Shown here one piece after another: positions 42,932 through 51,625 of a stretch of DNA of 64,000 bases. The stretch comes from Flemingiibacterium sp045578725. Its GTDB lineage: Bacteria > Bacillota > Clostridia > Oscillospirales > CAG-272. Both the position numbers and the translations under genes were made by a program. The notes below the pieces were generated by a model. It worked only from the letters and a program-made list of their open reading frames with translations. It had not been told where the DNA came from and did not search any database. How positions within the stretch are numbered: the stretch's first letter is position 1; every line of letters starts with the position of its first letter. The stretch covers positions 1-64,000 of the forward strand of contig JAZNKS010000028.1 in the NCBI GenBank assembly GCA_045578725.1, read 5' to 3'.

Positions 42932-44107
42932 TCAATCATATACTTTTTCAACGGTAACCGTTCCGTTCGCACAGCGAATCAGACAATCATAACCGAAATC
43001 GTTATCTTCGTACTGTTTCCGGCCGTTCGATACCCGTGCCCGGATGCCGGATTCGGTTACAACACCGATCGCTACGGTATCCTCGGGATCAAAGTCATCC
43101 GACAGAATATATTCCGTTATGCTGGTATCGTCGGGATCAATCCGGCAGAGCTTCTGCGTGGCCTTGACATAATAATCGTACGGTGCCGTCTCTCCGCCCG
43201 GTGCGCCTGTGGGCATCTCTTTTGTGCCGATATACACCGGCTCTGCCTGCTCGGTATACCAGATGCCGCCGCCGAAGGTGTAGCCGGACTTGCCCTCACA
43301 GATTTGGGTAAAGCCGCCGTTTTCTTTTACATACAGCGTGCCGGAGGTCGTGAGCCATGTTTTTGTGCCGTAGACCACAACTTCAAAAAGCTTTCCCCTC
43401 TCTTCGGGAAGAACATTCTCCGTCAAGGCTCCTGTTTCGGGATTCATGATGTCGAGCTGTGTGACACCGTTATCATCATGGGTAACAAGATAATAATTTT
43501 CTCCGTCCGCATAGAATGCCGTTCCGATGGAAAGTTCCTCGTCAAGCACCGCTTCTGCCTTGCCGCCGTCCGTGGGAATCCGCATAAAGCGCGAGGACTG
43601 CACATCCATGGAAACGTGTTCCTCCAGCGGATCGTAATTCTCGTTGTAATACCCCTGCTGGAAATACAGATACCCGTCCGCATACTGCATATAAACGGAG
43701 GAATTTCCCGTGGCATCGTAGGTATGGAGCAGTCTGAAGTCCGAGCCGTCGGGATTCACCGAGAAAATCTGCCGGTACATGATGCCGTTATCGGTCAGGA
43801 GCGGATTGAGGGCATTGAGATACAGCTTTTTTCCGTCTGTGACCACCGTTTTCTGCCACAGATTGGTCGAGGACGGACAAAGGCTGTCGGTGCTGTCATG
43901 GGTACACAGCGGATCGCGGCAGATTCCCTCCTTCACGCCGTCCCAGGCTGGATTCCACAGCTGGATATCCATTCCCGCGAAGTTATCGTAATAGGTATCG
44001 CCGAGCATACAGCCCTCTTCGGTGTTGATGTAATCCTGCACCGGTGGTTGTGCGCCGCAGGAGGTGAGAAGAAGTGCGCAAATTATGGCGCAGGAAAGCT
44101 TTTTCAT
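42932..44107 (-). CDS. Cys-motif lipoprotein 9
   Basis: The 391-residue lipoprotein MKKLSCAIICALLLTSCGAQPP starts behind GGGAGA; lipid Cys at 17. Array motif CRDPLCTHDSTDSLC at Cys63, Cys68, His70 and Cys77. Blade-like repeats: DGKKLYLNALNPLLTDNGIMYRQIFSVNPDGSDFRLL and ADGYLYFQQGYYNENYDP. A WYTEQAEPVYIGTKEMPTG segment near residue 285 is shared with lipoprotein 8 (WYEPYEFTYFGAKEMPTG) and, more loosely, 6 (FVLLGSKESYDGKG), which defines a subfamily. Confidence 0.83.
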   Translation of the reverse strand: MKKLSCAIICALLLTSCGAQPPVQDYINTEEGCMLGDTYYDNFAGMDIQLWNPAWDGVKEGICRDPLCTHDSTDSLCPSSTNLWQKTVVTDGKKLYLNALNPLLTDNGIMYRQIFSVNPDGSDFRLLHTYDATGNSSVYMQYADGYLYFQQGYYNENYDPLEEHVSMDVQSSRFMRIPTDGGKAEAVLDEELSIGTAFYADGENYYLVTHDDNGVTQLDIMNPETGALTENVLPEERGKLFEVVVYGTKTWLTTSGTLYVKENGGFTQICEGKSGYTFGGGIWYTEQAEPVYIGTKEMPTGAPGGETAPYDYYVKATQKLCRIDPDDTSITEYILSDDFDPEDTVAIGVVTESGIRARVSNGRKQYEDNDFGYDCLIRCANGTVTVEKVYD

Positions 44108-44132
44108 AGTAGTATCTCCCATCTGAATGAAG

Positions 44133-45398
44133 TTACGGCTGTGCAGTCTGGAATGCTCCGCGGTATTCCATCATCCCGTCATCGGTCAGACGGAATTTGT
44201 ACACCCCGCCCGTGTAAGCATCGCCTGTATACGCCTTTTCGGGATTGTCGACACGCACAATGGCTATTCCGTCCGACAGTCCGAGAAAATCCGCACAGAA
44301 GCCGTCATCCGCATCGGGCAGAACCCATGTCTGCGAAGAAAAATCATCAAGATCAAACCGTGCAATACTGCCGTCGGTGAATTGGCAGAAATCGCAGAGA
44401 GCCTTTTCATCACCGTTCCCGGTCGGCATCTCCTTTGCACCGAAATAGGTGAATTCATACGGCTCATACCATACCGCACCGTCAGCAAAGACAATTCCCG
44501 TCAGGCTGCCGATACTGCCGACCAGCTTTTCATATGTCTGACCGTCAAAGCGGTAAACGGCGTAGGTCTGCAGGGTGACGGGCGTCGCATACTGCTCGGT
44601 TTTATTAGATTCCAGACAGATAAAATAGGTATTGTCTTCATACGCGGTGACATAGATCACAGGGCATCCATCGGGAATGATGCCTGTCTGAACCGCGCTG
44701 CCTGTCTTGCGGTCAATGATGTCAAGCGTGGAATTGCTGATCGAAAAGCCGTCAGCCATGTGGAGAATATAGTAATGGTTGTCATCGAGATAGAAACGAT
44801 CCTCGGGAAGCAGTTTTCCGCTGTAGGCTTCCTCTGTTTTGCCGCTGTCGGTGTCGAGACGCATGATTTTTACATACTGATCCTGATTTCCCTTATGCGC
44901 GGAATCGTATTCGTCCTCATAAAAGCTCTGATAGTAGTACAGCCATCCGCCGCGCAGGTGGATAAACGGCTCTGCGGCATTGGTTGAATCGTAGGAAAGC
45001 AGACACTTCATACCGCTTCCGTCTGCGTTCATGGCAACGAGCCATTTCTCGTTTCGGTTCCATGTCCCGCCGTTCAGCGCGGAGAGAAAGCTCCTGCCGT
45101 TTGCGTAAATGCGTTCCCCGTCCGTGGCATACGCGGTAAAATCGAGATTGTAGCAGTCGGGACACACGCTGTCATTGCCGCTGTGGTCGCAGAGCGGGTC
45201 ATAGCAGAAGTGGTCGAGCACCGTTGGTGCATCGGCATGATAGCGCAGAAGTCCATGGGGCGTTGCCTCAAGAACCGTTTCACCCATCGAAAACGCACCG
45301 AAGTTGAGGGCGATGTTGGTATAGGAAGCAGGGGGATTTTGTGCGCCGCAGGAGGTAAGCAGAAGTAGTGCGGGCAGGAGTAATCCGGTCTTTTTCAT
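44133..45398 (-). CDS. Cys-motif lipoprotein 8
   Basis: The 421-residue lipoprotein MKKTGLLLPALLLLTSCGAQNPP has lipid Cys at 17; an ATG five codons upstream has no SD. Array motif CYDPLCDHSGNDSVC at Cys65, Cys70, His72 and Cys79. Repeats include TDGERIYANGRSFLSALNGG, RGGWLYYYQSFYEDEYDSAHKGN and DDNHYYILHMADGF. FGAKEMPTGNG places it with lipoproteins 9 and 6. The first 20 residues are nearly the same as in lipoprotein 9, suggesting a recent duplication. Confidence 0.83.
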   Translation of the reverse strand: MKKTGLLLPALLLLTSCGAQNPPASYTNIALNFGAFSMGETVLEATPHGLLRYHADAPTVLDHFCYDPLCDHSGNDSVCPDCYNLDFTAYATDGERIYANGRSFLSALNGGTWNRNEKWLVAMNADGSGMKCLLSYDSTNAAEPFIHLRGGWLYYYQSFYEDEYDSAHKGNQDQYVKIMRLDTDSGKTEEAYSGKLLPEDRFYLDDNHYYILHMADGFSISNSTLDIIDRKTGSAVQTGIIPDGCPVIYVTAYEDNTYFICLESNKTEQYATPVTLQTYAVYRFDGQTYEKLVGSIGSLTGIVFADGAVWYEPYEFTYFGAKEMPTGNGDEKALCDFCQFTDGSIARFDLDDFSSQTWVLPDADDGFCADFLGLSDGIAIVRVDNPEKAYTGDAYTGGVYKFRLTDDGMMEYRGAFQTAQP

Positions 45399-45405
45399 TT
45401 TTCCC

Positions 45406-46551
45406 TCATTCATAAATCTTGGCTTCGCCGGTCCGGGTGTCGATCACCAGCCTGCCGCCGCCGACGGGATCCAGCCGCGGCTGCATCGTGCCGTCCTCCC
45501 ATTCCCGCTCGGTCAGGATTCCGAGATCGCAGATCAGCCATCCGCCCCGGAATTTCATATCCATGCTCCGGAGGATATGGGAGTTGTCATCGTACACCGT
45601 CCGGGCCGACTTTCCATCAAGCTTGCAGGAATAAATCTTTCCGTCCACATTATCATAGACATCCCGGTCGCGCCAGAGATCAAAATACAGCTTCTTTGGA
45701 TTTTCGGCGGCCTTCGTGTAATAGATCCGATCCCCGCCGATCACGGCAAACAGGACATCCTCCAGCACCGTTTCGGATTTTCCCGTCTTCAATGAATACC
45801 GGTGAACATCGTAGGAGCTCTCCCGGAGCGTCCAGTAATAAATCCATCCCGACCCGATCGCGGAAAAATCGATATGGCCGAGCGCTTCCCCGGCATCGAA
45901 AAGGATCTCCCCGTTTGCGAAATCCGGATCCGTGCGGACAAGGCCGGTGTGAGCCCCGTCATGGGGCGACACACAGAGCGGCGCATACAGATAATCCCCG
46001 TCCTCATGAATCGGCAGAATCACTTCGTCCCGGTCGGACAGATCCTCATATTCCCCGGTCCGGTAGTTGACCCGGTAATAATAATCGGTAGTCCCGGACT
46101 CGCTGACATACTGCCAGTCGCCGGCCAGACTGTTTGCCGAGGATTTTGTGCCCTGCTCCATGGGCTCCAGCTTTGCGTACAGCTCCTTCACGGCACCGGA
46201 TTCCAGATCGTACACCCGGTACGCCTTGCCAAGATACTGCCCGTCCGGCTTTTTCTCGGCGATGTTGACCGAGAAATACATCTTACCGTCCCGGATGGCA
46301 AAAACCTGATTGTATCCCGCGAAGGGGCATCCGGCCGCCTCGGTGTGATCGCAGATCGGATCGGCGCAGGCCGGAAGTGTCGCCCCCGTGACGGGATTGA
46401 AGATTCCGACGGTCAGCACCCGCCCATCCGCCGTCTGCATCATGGATTCCGTCGGGACAAGATGCGAAAACGCATCCGTGCTTTCCTCCCCGCCGCAACC
46501 GGCGAGCAGAATCGCCGACGCCAGCAGGGCCGCTGTGATATATCGTTTCAT
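45406..46551 (-). CDS. Cys-motif lipoprotein 7
   Basis: The 381-residue lipoprotein MKRYITAALLASAILLAGCGG starts behind AAGGAG; lipid Cys at 19. Array motif CADPICDHTEAAGC at Cys62, Cys67, His69 and Cys75 (Ile for Leu). Repeats: RDGKMYFSVNIAEKKPDGQYLGKAYRVYDLESGAVKEL, GSGWIYYWTLRESSYDVHRYSLKTGKSETVL and DGKIYSCKLDGKSARTV. The C-terminus GGGRLVIDTRTGEAKIYE matches lipoproteins 12, 4 and 1. The tail suggests a last blade closed by this strand. Confidence 0.83.
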   Translation of the reverse strand: MKRYITAALLASAILLAGCGGEESTDAFSHLVPTESMMQTADGRVLTVGIFNPVTGATLPACADPICDHTEAAGCPFAGYNQVFAIRDGKMYFSVNIAEKKPDGQYLGKAYRVYDLESGAVKELYAKLEPMEQGTKSSANSLAGDWQYVSESGTTDYYYRVNYRTGEYEDLSDRDEVILPIHEDGDYLYAPLCVSPHDGAHTGLVRTDPDFANGEILFDAGEALGHIDFSAIGSGWIYYWTLRESSYDVHRYSLKTGKSETVLEDVLFAVIGGDRIYYTKAAENPKKLYFDLWRDRDVYDNVDGKIYSCKLDGKSARTVYDDNSHILRSMDMKFRGGWLICDLGILTEREWEDGTMQPRLDPVGGGRLVIDTRTGEAKIYE

Positions 46552-46563
46552 GTGAGATTCTCC

Positions 46564-47703
46564 TTATTTTTCTTTATCCTGAACCGTAAGGCTGCCGTCC
46601 GCCTCCGGCTTCAGATTCACATAATCGTAGGTGAGCTTCAGCGCGCCGTAATCGTTGATTGCCGCCATAACAGTCCCGTTTGACACGCCCGCCGGCTCAA
46701 TCTTCAGATTCACATTTTCATGGCGGTACACCGTTTCCTCGCCTGTTGCAAGGTTGTGATGAATCAGCTCGCCTGTCCATGTGCGGATGAAATCATAAAG
46801 CGACATCCCCTTGCCGTCATAGCTCTCCTTGGAGCCGAGCAGGACAAATTCCTCAACGGGAAGCATTTTCGTGTACCAGACACCGTCCGTGTCCCAGACA
46901 TACTGGTTAATATCGGTAACAACCGTTTCAAACTCCATGCCGTTCCACTTCCAGAGTGCGCGGCGGACGAACATGAACCGGCTGTTGATTTCATAATCAT
47001 GCATATCGGTCATGCCGAGAAGGTAGACGTTTCCTTTGTGCAGAACAATACCGTCCGGGTCGGGTGTTGGCAGTTTGATTGTCTGCATTTCTTTGCTTTT
47101 ACGGTCGATTGCATAAAACTGTCCGTTGTCGGTGATGTAATAGTTCTCACCATCGGCAACGATCTCGGCGTAGGCAGAAAGCTCAATATCGAGAAAGGCT
47201 TCGGGATCACCTCCGTCACAGGGGACACGCATCGCCACGCCATAGGATTCGCTGTTCCGGTCTTCTGCATCACGGTACAGACCTTCGACGTAGTAGACAT
47301 ATACCCCGTCGGTGGAAATATCCGTCACCAATCCGTCGCACATAGAGTATTCGCAGAGTGTTTTACGACCGCTGCCATCGAAGTTCAGAGAAGTGATCTG
47401 CGCCATCCGGCCATCGGTTTTGACATAAAGTCGCTCTCCGTCAGATACAACGGAAGATACCCTCGTCAGCTCCGCGCAGAATTCCCCCTCGGAATGAGTG
47501 CAGAGCGGATCCGAGCAGAGCGATTTTCCTTCGGGTGCCGCGCTCGAAAAGCGGCGCAGATCGGGGCCCCAGGCTTTATAGACCGTATCAGCGACCCTGC
47601 AGCCGCTTGTGGTATTGATGCAGGTATCGGGCACGGTATACAGAGAGCCGCATCCGGTAAGGACACAGCCGAGCAGAATCAGCAGGCAAATTCCTTTTAT
47701 CAT
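46564..47703 (-). CDS. Cys-motif lipoprotein 6
   Basis: The 379-residue lipoprotein MIKGICLLILLGCVLTGCGS has lipid Cys at 18. Array motif CSDPLCTHSEGEFC at Cys63, Cys68, His70 and Cys76. Blades: SDGERLYVKTDGRMAQITSLNFDGSGRKTL and TDGVYVYYVEGLYRDAEDRNSESYGVAMRVPCDGGD. FVLLGSKESYDGKGMSLYDFI corresponds to the KEMPTG segment of lipoproteins 8 and 9. It abuts the upstream gene with no intergenic base. Confidence 0.83.
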   Translation of the reverse strand: MIKGICLLILLGCVLTGCGSLYTVPDTCINTTSGCRVADTVYKAWGPDLRRFSSAAPEGKSLCSDPLCTHSEGEFCAELTRVSSVVSDGERLYVKTDGRMAQITSLNFDGSGRKTLCEYSMCDGLVTDISTDGVYVYYVEGLYRDAEDRNSESYGVAMRVPCDGGDPEAFLDIELSAYAEIVADGENYYITDNGQFYAIDRKSKEMQTIKLPTPDPDGIVLHKGNVYLLGMTDMHDYEINSRFMFVRRALWKWNGMEFETVVTDINQYVWDTDGVWYTKMLPVEEFVLLGSKESYDGKGMSLYDFIRTWTGELIHHNLATGEETVYRHENVNLKIEPAGVSNGTVMAAINDYGALKLTYDYVNLKPEADGSLTVQDKEK

Positions 47704-49038
47704 TTATGGCGTAACCTCCATGCTTCCCTTCCAGCGGTAATCCATCCGGGAGCCCTGTGCCTGTCCTTCTTTTTTGAGCTCTTTCAGCCGATCGGGCTCA
47801 TAGAGCTTGAATTCGGCATACACCTTGCCGTCCTTCACACCGTACAGATTGACGATATCCGCACCGGAGCCGGTCAGGATATCCCGCGCCTCACCGGTTT
47901 CGGGATTCAGCTCCACCAGCCTGCCGCCGGTCATCGTGTAGAAATTGGTCATAATCGGCTTCGTGAGGCCCATATTCTTAATGATAAAGGGATTATCCTC
48001 CTCCCAGAGAAGGGATCCGAGATGCGAAAGCTCCAGCGGCACCAGATAGACAAGACCGCTGTCGGGATCAATCCAAAAGGTACTGGGGTCCGGCGCGGTG
48101 GTGGAGGGCAGACCGTATACCGGCCGATAAAGCTCCTCCGCTTCGGAGCTTCCGTCCAGCTTCCGGCGCATGAGCCGGAAAACATGGCCTCGTCCGTCCA
48201 GCACGGAGAATTCCTCGGCGATCTCGACGTCCGGTTTATCGCCCTCGGCCGTCTGCTTTTCGTCCGTCATTTCAAGCCACCAGACATAGCCGCCCCGGAT
48301 TATTCCCCGGCCCTCGATCGGAACCGGCTCGAGCTTTGAAAAATCCTTCCCCGTCCGGTACAAGCCGGAGGTGCCGGACACATACAGGCCGCTTTCGTCC
48401 ACGCCCGCCAGCCGCCAGTTCTCCCGATCGGGATCCTCCAGCAAAACCGTCAGCGAGCCGTTCTTTTCCAGCCGGCAGATGCTTCCGCCGTACTGGGTGA
48501 TTTTTCCCTTTTCGTCGGTATGCTCCGATGGAAGGGAGAGATAGGTCTCGCCTGCGTACCGCCAGAAGGGCAGCGTCAGCGCTTCGCTTTCCTCCAGATA
48601 GACCGTCTTCTTTCCGCTTTCCAGATCGAGCTTGTGCAGCTGGAGGAACCGATCCGCCATGCCGTCGGCCCGCTCCTTATAGCCCCAGGCCGTGAACCAG
48701 ACCTCGCCCCCGTCCACTAACACCTGCCCGCGATCCGTTTCAAAGGTGATGGCCGGGCATTCGCTGTAGATATACTGATCCCCGTCATGCAGGCAGAGCG
48801 GATCGGTGCAGAGTACATTCTGCGTACCGGCGGCAAGATTCAGATAGGACAGATAACCGTTATCGTGAAAATAAAGCCGTCCGTCCGCCATAAAGCTTGC
48901 GGATGCCGCTAAAAGCTCGCCCTCCCGTTCAAAAGCGGGGGCATCTTCGACCGGATTCTTTTCGGGAATATCCCCGCTCCCGCATCCCGCAATCGTCATC
49001 GCCGCCAGAAGCGCGGCGGCCAGCATCCGTTTTTTCAT
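47704..49038 (-). CDS. Cys-motif lipoprotein 5
   Basis: The 444-residue lipoprotein MKKRMLAAALLAAMTIAGCGSG has lipid Cys at 19. Array motif CTDPLCLHDGDQYIYSEC at Cys77, Cys82, His84 and Cys94, the longest His-Cys spacing in the set. Blade-like repeats: ADGRLYFHDNGYLSYLNLAAGTQNVL, GGEVWFTAWGYKERADGMADRFLQLHKLDLESGKKTVYL and GGYVWWLEMTDE. The tail GGRLVELNPETGEARDILTGSGADIVNLYGVKDGKVYAE resembles lipoproteins 3 and 2. Stop is immediately followed by the next ATG. Confidence 0.83.
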   Translation of the reverse strand: MKKRMLAAALLAAMTIAGCGSGDIPEKNPVEDAPAFEREGELLAASASFMADGRLYFHDNGYLSYLNLAAGTQNVLCTDPLCLHDGDQYIYSECPAITFETDRGQVLVDGGEVWFTAWGYKERADGMADRFLQLHKLDLESGKKTVYLEESEALTLPFWRYAGETYLSLPSEHTDEKGKITQYGGSICRLEKNGSLTVLLEDPDRENWRLAGVDESGLYVSGTSGLYRTGKDFSKLEPVPIEGRGIIRGGYVWWLEMTDEKQTAEGDKPDVEIAEEFSVLDGRGHVFRLMRRKLDGSSEAEELYRPVYGLPSTTAPDPSTFWIDPDSGLVYLVPLELSHLGSLLWEEDNPFIIKNMGLTKPIMTNFYTMTGGRLVELNPETGEARDILTGSGADIVNLYGVKDGKVYAEFKLYEPDRLKELKKEGQAQGSRMDYRWKGSMEVTP

Positions 49039-49049
49039 GTGCTCTCCTT

Positions 49050-50306
49050 TCAGTTGGTGATTGTCACCGACGAGCTGAGCTCCAGAGCCTCCTCGGGATA
49101 GATCGCCGTGGTCTGATCGGCGGGATTGTAGACAATCCGCCCGGTTTCCTGCGCATATTCGTAATAGTCACCGCGATCGGTGGCCTCGACGGTATAATCG
49201 TTATAATCGATGTTGTTGTAGCCGATAATAATCCGGCCGCCGACCGCTTCGATTTCGGTACCCGCCAGCGTATAATCGGGAAGCTCAAAAGCCTTCTCCT
49301 CCACGCCCGTTTCGATGTCGATGCGCCAGAGAATGCCGCCGGATCGGTTGTATTTGTCCTTGCCGCCCGGATTTTGGTCCTTGCCGAGATACGGCGGATC
49401 GTCCACGTATTTGACGTAATAGATATAATTTCCCAGCGGTGCCAGATAGACATCCGGGAAGCTTTCGACCACAATCCGGTCCTCGCCGGTCTTCAGATTA
49501 TAGCACCAGAGGGTCATATGCTCCCAGTCGATCCGACCGTCCTGCATCGTGGCGGCCGTGCAGTAGAGCAGCCGTCCGGAGTCGATCAGATCATCGAACG
49601 CGATGGTAATATGCTTGTCTTCCAGAATCCGCTTTTCGTTTTTGCCGTCCTCATCGGCCAGAATCAGCCCATCCGACAGCCCGACGGTGTCCAGCTCTTC
49701 GCCGTAGAAAAGGAACTGCTTTTCGTACTGCGAAAAGGGGATGTTCGGGACCTCCTCCAGCACCTCCGTCTTTCCGTCCGAGAGCCGGACACGAACCGTT
49801 ACAACCGGTTTTCTCTCATCATTCAGAGCGATGTACCAGAAATGTCCCTCCCGCACGATCGTCCGGTAGCCGGTGGTTGGCTTGCTGTCCGGGCGGTATT
49901 CGTCCGCCTTGGAGAATTCAAAGAGCACCGTGGCATCGCCGCTTTCCAGATCGTATTTCATGAACAGCTTCTCATGGGAGGTAAAATCCTTCAGCCGCTG
50001 ATAATAGACACAGTTATTCTCATAATGGATCGCATCCCCGGTCATATTGGCAAACGGGCATCCGCTGTCATGGCTGTGCGGGCAGAGCGGATCGGTGCAG
50101 AGCGGTGTCAGCGAGCCCGTCTGCACATTGAATTTTGCCGGCACCTTCACCGCGCCGGTCTGCGTTTGGGTATTGACCGCGCAGAACATGGTGGTGATCT
50201 GATAGAGCGAGGTGAAGGGATCCTCTCCCGTCCCCGCCGATTGACCGCAGGATACGGCCGACAGCGCAAGCAGGGCGGCCAGAAGGAAGGCAAAAAGCTT
50301 TTTCAT
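49050..50306 (-). CDS. Cys-motif lipoprotein 4
   Basis: The 418-residue lipoprotein starts MKKLFAFLLAALLALSAVSC, lipid Cys at 20. Array motif CTDPLCPHSHDSGC at Cys70, Cys75, His77 and Cys83. Repeats: ENNCVYYQRLKDFTSHEKLFMKYDLESGDATVLFEF, EGHFWYIALNDERKPVVTVRVRLSDGKTEVL and GNYIYYVKYVDDPPYLGKDQ...RSGGILWRIDIETGVEEKAFEL. It belongs with lipoproteins 12, 7 and 1 by its ETGRIVYNPADQTTAIY ending. A longer frame (four codons) lacks a better SD. Confidence 0.83.
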   Translation of the reverse strand: MKKLFAFLLAALLALSAVSCGQSAGTGEDPFTSLYQITTMFCAVNTQTQTGAVKVPAKFNVQTGSLTPLCTDPLCPHSHDSGCPFANMTGDAIHYENNCVYYQRLKDFTSHEKLFMKYDLESGDATVLFEFSKADEYRPDSKPTTGYRTIVREGHFWYIALNDERKPVVTVRVRLSDGKTEVLEEVPNIPFSQYEKQFLFYGEELDTVGLSDGLILADEDGKNEKRILEDKHITIAFDDLIDSGRLLYCTAATMQDGRIDWEHMTLWCYNLKTGEDRIVVESFPDVYLAPLGNYIYYVKYVDDPPYLGKDQNPGGKDKYNRSGGILWRIDIETGVEEKAFELPDYTLAGTEIEAVGGRIIIGYNNIDYNDYTVEATDRGDYYEYAQETGRIVYNPADQTTAIYPEEALELSSSVTITN

Positions 50307-50314
50307 AGTGATTC

Positions 50315-51616
50315 TCACTTTCCGATGTCAAGTATTTGTACTTCGGTGAAGGTATAGCTGCTGGAGGTCACACCCTCCGCGGCCAGCTTCTCACGGATCC
50401 GGTCGCCGTCCACCACATAGCCCGACACCCAGAGATTCCCTCCCTGCAGCCCCATCAGCGATTTGACATCAAAGCCGGGTGTTTCGATGATCTGCCGCGC
50501 GCCGGTGGCAAGATCGATCTCCCAGATCCGCGAGCCGGAATCGGACACGATGTAATCCACCTGTACATGACTGCCCAGCGAATCGGTCACCCTATCCCCG
50601 GTGTCACCCGTCATCGTGGCGGCAATGGTTTCCAGATAGACCGGCTCATAGAGAATCACCCAGGCCCGATCGCCGTCAATCAGCAGAGGCTGCCAGGAAG
50701 ATATCGGCATATCCGTTCCCGCGATCACCAGCTCCGGCTCCCCGGTCAGATCGGACAGCGGCAGACGCCAATAGGAGGACACCGCTTTTTCCTGGCGGAT
50801 GACCACCGTTCCGTCAGCCTGCTTGTTCTTGTCGGACGGATGGGCCTCCACAATAAGGGGATTCACCTTCGTCCCGTCCGTCTGCGTATAATACAGCCAG
50901 CCGTCATGGATAAAATTGCCGAACTGCGGCACCCCTTCCACCACTTTTGTCATGGAAGAAAAATCCGCCGGCGAGGCATACAGGCTCCGGTCCTCCGAAT
51001 TCACCCAGTATATCGTCCGCTCGCCCTCCTCCTCGGTAATGCCGGCAATCCGAACGCTGTTTTCATAATAGTCGGTCAGCTGACGGAAATCGGAACCGTC
51101 GGCGTTCATGACGAACAGATTGCTGCCGATCCCGACCATGTGCCCTTCTTCGTTATAATTCGTGCACTGAATATCGAGATAGATCTGATTTTGGAACAGC
51201 CAGAAGGAGCTGATGAGCTCGTCCTGGCGCAAAAGCACCGTCCGCTCGCCGCTCTTCCGATCAAACCGATAGAGCCGGAACTCCCGGGTGTCGGCATCAA
51301 AATCCCTGTATTCATCGGTGTAATAGACCACCGGTGCGCCATCCTCCTCCACGACGGCGATGTCACCGCGGCTCCAGAGGAAGGAGGGACACTCAAAGGA
51401 ATCGTGAGTACAGAGCGGATCGGGGCAGACCAGCTGTTCCTCTCCGCCCAGGCTCTGATACGCCAGAAGATGAGCGTCATTTTTGAAATACCGGTATTCG
51501 CCGTACAGGAACTGGCTTCCCGCCTCCGTGTACGGATAATCGGCCTGCCTTTGGCAGGATGTCAGCCCCAAAAGAGCACCTATCAGCAGAATCGCGGCCA
51601 AAAGTATCTTTTTCAT
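50315..51616 (-). CDS. Cys-motif lipoprotein 3
   Basis: The 433-residue lipoprotein MKKILLAAILLIGALLGLTSC has lipid Cys at 21. Array motif CPDPLCTHDSFEC at Cys64, Cys69, His71 and Cys76. Blades: GAPVVYYTDEYRDFDADTREFRLYRFDRKSGERTVLL, FQNQIYLDIQCTNYNEEGH and HDGWLYYTQTDGTKV. The tail SGSRIWEIDLATGARQIIETPGFDVKSLMGLQGGNLWVSGYVVDGD closely resembles that of lipoprotein 2, its upstream neighbour, so these two are probably recent sister copies. Confidence 0.84.
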   Translation of the reverse strand: MKKILLAAILLIGALLGLTSCQRQADYPYTEAGSQFLYGEYRYFKNDAHLLAYQSLGGEEQLVCPDPLCTHDSFECPSFLWSRGDIAVVEEDGAPVVYYTDEYRDFDADTREFRLYRFDRKSGERTVLLRQDELISSFWLFQNQIYLDIQCTNYNEEGHMVGIGSNLFVMNADGSDFRQLTDYYENSVRIAGITEEEGERTIYWVNSEDRSLYASPADFSSMTKVVEGVPQFGNFIHDGWLYYTQTDGTKVNPLIVEAHPSDKNKQADGTVVIRQEKAVSSYWRLPLSDLTGEPELVIAGTDMPISSWQPLLIDGDRAWVILYEPVYLETIAATMTGDTGDRVTDSLGSHVQVDYIVSDSGSRIWEIDLATGARQIIETPGFDVKSLMGLQGGNLWVSGYVVDGDRIREKLAAEGVTSSSYTFTEVQILDIGK

Positions 51617-51625
51617 TCTCTCACC